DNA of 21,040 bases from an uncultured Clostridia bacterium (lineage in GTDB: Bacteria > Bacillota > Clostridia > Christensenellales > Aristaeellaceae): positions 1 to 21,040 of the forward strand of contig CAKTYE010000043.1 of NCBI GenBank assembly GCA_934631985.1, in the 5' to 3' direction. Positions 16,247 through 21,040 of the stretch are shown piece by piece (position 1 is the first letter of the stretch; every line of letters starts with the position of its first letter). The notes under the pieces were generated by a model, which made no database searches, had not been told where the DNA came from, and saw only the letters and a program-made list of their open reading frames with translations. The position numbers and the translations under genes were made by a program.

Positions 16247-16283
16247 AAAAAAAGAGCCGCCTCCCAAATCCAGGAGGCGGCTC
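16247..16283 (-). terminator. Terminator of the Tat/FMN redox gene
   Basis: A perfect 11-bp stem (16254-16264 with 16273-16283) with an 8-base loop. Seven A at 16247-16253 give a T-run on the minus strand. Confidence 0.92.
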
Positions 16284-16310
16284 CCCAAAAGCATCTTGCT
16301 CGAAATACCC

Positions 16311-17243
16311 TTACTTCACCTTGGACAGCGCATCCAGCACAGCGGCCTTCAGTGCGTTGGAGGTGAGAGTGGCGCTGGAAACAGTGTCCACAGCCTCGAC
16401 CTCAGCGGCGGTCTTGCCCACGAAGGTGGCGGGCATCGCATCGATGGCCTTGGTGCCGATACCGGCAGTCTCGCCATGGCTCATGACCTCCACGTTGGCG
16501 ATCTTGTCGCCATCCATGGTCACGCGGACCACAACGGGTTCCTCACCGAAGCCCTTGCCCTCGCCCAGGTACTGGTTCTCGCCCAGCTCCACAGTGGCCT
16601 CTTCCACGGGCGCTTCCTCAGCATAGCCGAAGAACACGTTCAGCAGCTCAACGGTCTTGCGGGCCACGTCGCCGCTCAGGCCGCCGCAGCGACGCTTACG
16701 GATGGGATCCTTCCGCTCCACACCGGCAGCGGTCATGAAGGTGGTGATGGAGTCAGCGCAGTTCACGCTGGGCGCGATGGTCTGCACGGGCGCAGGCTCT
16801 TCGGGCTGATAGAGGGGCAGGTTGGTGCTGGTGTACCAGGCAAACAGCTTCTTGACCAGCTCACGGGAATCGTCGGGGCCGCAGCACAGGCCGATGACGC
16901 CCACAGCGCCGCCCAGCGCGCCGCACAGGGTGCCGCAGGTGTAGCCTTCCTTACCGTTGGCGAACATCTCCGCGGGGATCACGGTATAGGGATAGCCGAC
17001 CTTTTCGCGCAGCTCGGTCAGCAGGCCCTTCGCCACGCCATAGCAGCAGCCGTTCTCGAAGTAGCCTTCATAGGCGAGCTTCTCGGCAACGTCAGCGTTC
17101 AGCTCCTTGTAGGGGTAGGGATACGCAGGCACCTCGTTGCTCGTGTTCTCGGCACTGGCAAGCACGGGCATCACGGTCGCGGCTGCACCGGCAGCCATGG
17201 CACACAGGGACTGGCAGATAAACTTTCTTCTGCTCTGATCCAT
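16311..17243 (-). CDS. Tat-exported Cys-rich redox protein with FMN-binding domain
   Basis: A 310-residue exported protein. Residues 4-30 form a Tat signal (SRRKF, then a hydrophobic run ending VLASA). Residues about 50-205 match the C_GCAxxG_C_C redox family: GCCYG (65-69), TCGTLCGALGGA (102-113), CC (120-121), Cys162 and Cys186, probably holding a metal cofactor. Residues about 220-308 are an FMN_bind domain with DTVSSAT at 286-292; in this family the last Thr is the site of covalent FMN attachment by ApbE. It is likely an extracytoplasmic electron carrier. Export by Tat fits a protein folded around its cofactor. GGAGG (17253-17257) is 9 bases before the ATG. It has a consensus promoter with a roughly 250-base structured leader and its own terminator. 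Partners are not in the window. Confidence 0.85.
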   Translation of the reverse strand: MDQSRRKFICQSLCAMAAGAAATVMPVLASAENTSNEVPAYPYPYKELNADVAEKLAYEGYFENGCCYGVAKGLLTELREKVGYPYTVIPAEMFANGKEGYTCGTLCGALGGAVGVIGLCCGPDDSRELVKKLFAWYTSTNLPLYQPEEPAPVQTIAPSVNCADSITTFMTAAGVERKDPIRKRRCGGLSGDVARKTVELLNVFFGYAEEAPVEEATVELGENQYLGEGKGFGEEPVVVRVTMDGDKIANVEVMSHGETAGIGTKAIDAMPATFVGKTAAEVEAVDTVSSATLTSNALKAAVLDALSKVK

Positions 17244-17266
17244 TTTCTTACGCCTCCATAAATTTC

Positions 17267-17484
17267 GGCTGCAATGCGGATTGCAGCCCAGACTGTCGAA
17301 AAAGTGACTGCGGTCACTTTTCCGAGAAAAGCTTTCCAGATATAGGCGATCAGAGGATCACCTACATCTGCAAGGAATCGATTTTGCAAAAGCAAAATCG
17401 ACGACCCGCGAACCCGGCAGAGCTGGGTTACACGATTTCAGTCCTGCGGACAGCTGCCGCACAAACTCCTTCAACAGTCTGGGC
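17267..17484 (-). ncRNA. Structured leader RNA upstream of the Tat/FMN gene (candidate cis-regulator)
   Basis: On the minus strand a promoter at 17508-17536 gives a leader of about 250 bases ending at the ATG at 17243. The outer helix pairs 17474-17484 with 17286-17296 (11 perfect pairs) and can extend to 20 pairs with three G-U. Inside are: 17445-17449 with 17457-17461; 17411-17418 with 17422-17429 (8 positions, one A-C mismatch on this strand); 17378-17387 with 17392-17401 (10 perfect); 17343-17351 with 17356-17364 (9, one G-U); and 17300-17308 with 17313-17321 (9 perfect, then U-rich). A last perfect 9-bp hairpin, 17267-17275 with 17280-17288, lies 9 bases before the Shine-Dalgarno. I do not recognise a known riboswitch class. 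A small mobile repeat is the main alternative. Confidence 0.55.
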
Positions 17485-17507
17485 CACAAATTGCAACTCT
17501 TTTCACA

Positions 17508-17536
17508 ATTATAACATGGTTAAAGACATATGTCAA
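17508..17536 (-). promoter_or_regulatory. Consensus sigma-A promoter for the leader and Tat/FMN gene
   Basis: On the minus strand TTGACA (17536-17531), 17 bases, then TATAAT (17513-17508): both boxes and spacing match consensus. Start expected near 17501, so the untranslated leader is about 257 bases. Confidence 0.9.
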
Positions 17537-17569
17537 GAATTGCTTAAGAGGTTCTTCCGGAAAAGTTCG

Positions 17570-17602
17570 AAAAAAGCCGGGAGACGTTTTCCGTCCCCCG
17601 GC
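17570..17602 (-). terminator. Terminator of leuS
   Basis: A stem of 6 plus 4 pairs (17576-17581 with 17597-17602; 17583-17586 with 17592-17595) with one mismatch between the helices. Six A at 17570-17575 give the T-run on the minus strand, 14 bases beyond the leuS stop. Confidence 0.9.
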
Positions 17603-17615
17603 CTGTCGCATGTAT

Positions 17616-20033
<2,418 letters not shown>

Positions 20034-20055
20034 GGGGCGTCCTCCTCCTTGACCC

Positions 20056-20093
20056 AAAAAAGCGTTCCGTCTTTTGCACAAAGACGAAACGCT
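20056..20093 (-). terminator. Attenuator of the leuS T-box
   Basis: A 13-position stem (20061-20073 with 20081-20093), one G-U on the transcribed strand, then a T-run from A at 20056-20061. Its 5' half lies just after the T-box sequence, so antiterminator and terminator are alternatives. Confidence 0.9.
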
Positions 20094-20284
20094 CGTTTCG
20101 CGGTACCACTTTGCTTGCCCCGCCTGAGCGGAGCCGCTTCCTTGCGCGATAACGGGCGCAGCCGTCCATCTTACTGGAACGCTCCCGGGCGAGCGGCAGG
20201 ACCTTCGCCCACCGCCTTGCACCACCCGGCGGCTCTCTTGCGCGGCTTCCGTCCTGCGTTCCCGTTCATTGCGTGGAATGCGAT
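20056..20284 (-). promoter_or_regulatory. T-box leader (tRNA-Leu sensing) of leuS
   Basis: On the minus strand the leader contains the T-box core GTGGTACCGCG (20109-20099), followed by the terminator at 20056-20093. Stem I is closed by GGAACGC pairing with GCGTTCC (7 bp), with AGGAC/GTCCT above it. A CTC triplet at 20193-20191, on the 3' side of Stem I in the expected specifier position, would read Leu; this assignment is by eye. When tRNA-Leu is uncharged, its 3' end pairs with the T-box bulge, favouring the antiterminator and leuS expression. Confidence 0.92.
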
Positions 20285-20290
20285 GATGGG

Positions 20291-20319
20291 ATTATAGCAC
20301 GTTTTGGGGTGGTTGTAAA
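20291..20319 (-). promoter_or_regulatory. Promoter of leuS
   Basis: On the minus strand TTTACA (20319-20314), 17 bases, then TATAAT (20296-20291). The start should be near 20284, about 250 bases before the leuS ATG. Confidence 0.88.
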
Positions 20320-20372
20320 GCAAGGAAAAGAGGGGGTGATCGCGTCTGTTTCTGGCCTTTCCGCGTTTTCTC

Positions 20373-20381
20373 TGCTATAAT
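20373..20381 (+). promoter_or_regulatory. Extended -10 promoter of the DUF1989-like gene
   Basis: TGCTATAAT is an extended -10 (TGn plus a perfect TATAAT at 20376-20381). No good -35 is seen 16-18 bases upstream, which extended -10 promoters can tolerate. It is divergent from the leuS promoter. Confidence 0.65.
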
Positions 20382-20414
20382 GCCTTCAGAAACACACCCG
20401 AAAGGAGCCGCTTT

Positions 20415-20597
20415 ATGGAAGCTTACTGGATCGCGCCGAATGGCCGCAACACCATCAAGCCGCCCGTCTCCAAGGCCGGGGACAGCATCGTCCTCAAGGC
20501 CTTGGAGGACTGTACGCTGGGCGTTTCCGCATGCAGCGTTTCCGAGTGTGACACCAACAGCGGCAGATGCATAGCCATCGCCGTACAGGTAGATTGA
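20415..20597 (+). CDS. Small DUF1989-like protein (60 aa)
   Basis: A 60-residue protein from an ATG with AAAGGAG 7-8 bases upstream and a promoter 34 bases before the start. The text 'GDSIVLKALEDCTLGVSACSVSEC' resembles the C-terminal part of DUF1989 proteins, annotated as urea-carboxylase-associated, in which a GD..VL.ALEDC..A.SAC block is conserved. Full DUF1989 proteins are roughly three times longer. The promoter, Shine-Dalgarno and clean ends suggest a deliberate small gene, not a fragment. Cys residues in ALEDC and SACSVSEC may bind a metal; this is inference. It converges with the remnant at 20665. Function unknown. Confidence 0.65.
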   Translation: MEAYWIAPNGRNTIKPPVSKAGDSIVLKALEDCTLGVSACSVSECDTNSGRCIAIAVQVD

Positions 20598-20612
20598 GTT
20601 TTCCACGCATAC

Positions 20613-20647
20613 AAAAAGGGCTTCCACCGAACATCAGCGGAAGCCCT
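20613..20647 (-). terminator. Terminator between the DUF1989-like gene and the remnant
   Basis: A perfect 9-bp stem (20617-20625 with 20639-20647). A at 20613-20617 gives a T-run on the minus strand, so it mainly serves the leftward gene. On the plus strand only CTCTT follows. Confidence 0.85.
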
Positions 20648-20664
20648 CTTGACACATTGCGAAA

Positions 20665-20979
20665 TTACTTCGCAGTGGCCTGCGCGTAAGCCTTTTCCAG
20701 TGCCTTCACGAAGCTGCCCACCTTCATGGTGCAGCCGGTCAGCAGATCAGCATCCGTGGGGTGACCAGCCTCATCCATGGCCAGACCGGCAACAACCTCA
20801 TCGTAGGTCTTGCCCACGCAGTAGGCAGCCAGAGCATCGGCCTGCTCAAACCATTCCTTGCCGATGCCGGAAGCGGGCTTCATGCCATAGGCATCGCCCA
20901 GTTCCTGCTTGGACAGCACATCAGCGCTCATGTCAGCGGTGATTTCGCCCGCAGCAGAGAAACCGATTTTGACAGAAAA
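20665..20979 (-). pseudogene. C-terminal remnant of a secreted FMN-binding-type protein
   Basis: An 88-residue frame from the ATG at 20931 carries 'KQELGDAYGMKPASGIGKEW', 'ADALAAYCVGKTYDEVVAG' and 'DADLLTGCTMKVGSFVKALE'. I recognise this as the second half of a repeated domain in exported FMN-binding-type lipoproteins of Clostridia. The matching text begins earlier, at VKIGFSAAGEITAD. That part is in frame upstream of 20931 but has no start codon, and a TGA closes the frame at 20980-20982. Beyond it the DNA turns AT-rich to the window end. So the N-terminal half and signal peptide are missing. Either the gene was cut by a rearrangement, or the sequence end is a misassembly or frameshift. A terminator follows the stop. 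Confidence 0.6.
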
Positions 20980-21040
20980 TCAACGGTATTTCCACATTTT
21001 GTAAAAATTATTTTTGCTTTTGCATCGTCGAGATTTTAAC

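Noticed and set aside
17171..17395. Short frame running from the leader into the Tat/FMN gene in another reading frame
   Set aside because: It overlaps the real gene out of frame, has no good Shine-Dalgarno and no recognisable domain; the leader is better explained as structured RNA.

Overview
The window looks like a chromosome segment of a GC-rich, spore-forming, anaerobic member of the Clostridia (Firmicutes), probably gut-associated. The support is a SpoIVB sporulation protease, a T-box-controlled leuS, strong Shine-Dalgarno sequences, sigma-A promoters, an asymmetric two-gene ABC exporter, LuxS, and a Tat-exported Cys-rich/FMN-binding redox protein. Genus cannot be fixed from the sequence. 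No phage, transposase, CRISPR, rRNA or tRNA gene was seen.

Layout. 1-303: no gene, but an imperfect palindrome and a GC-rich run of small hairpins. 304-2202 (+): a membrane-anchored DUF4340 protein and a small MazG-like NTP pyrophosphohydrolase, closed by a terminator. 2467-4582 (+): a Na+/phosphate cotransporter-PhoU protein followed 19 bases later by luxS. 4581-4666: two terminators arranged for convergent transcripts. 4670-8226 (-): two ABC exporter half-subunits with start and stop codons overlapping by one base, divergent from a LysR regulator (8289-9158, +). 9171-10367 (-): a secreted SH3b-domain protein. 10548-13185 (-): an operon of a P-loop kinase and a sucrose-phosphorylase-like GH13 enzyme behind a good promoter. 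13422-14714 (+): spoIVB. 14915-16141 (-): a patch that looks less GC-rich, with a decayed ATC-hydrolase-like gene and a nitrilase-superfamily amidohydrolase. 16311-17243 (-): the Tat/FMN redox protein, behind a consensus promoter and a roughly 250-base structured leader. 17616-20033 (-): leuS with its T-box leader and promoter up to 20319. 20415-20597 (+): a 60-residue DUF1989-like protein. 20665-20979 (-): a remnant of a secreted redox/FMN-type protein that has lost its N-terminus.

How genes work together. The exporter halves should form a heterodimer with one degenerate and one competent ATP site, possibly controlled by the adjacent LysR protein. The kinase and the GH13 enzyme probably act in series: phosphorolysis of an alpha-glucoside to glucose-1-phosphate, then phosphorylation of the released acceptor; the substrate is unknown. 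LeuS synthesis should respond to uncharged tRNA-Leu through the T-box.

The best candidate for something undescribed is the leader at 17267-17484. A long-range helix that could extend to 20 pairs encloses several perfect hairpins and competes with a terminator-like hairpin, directly upstream of the Tat/FMN gene.
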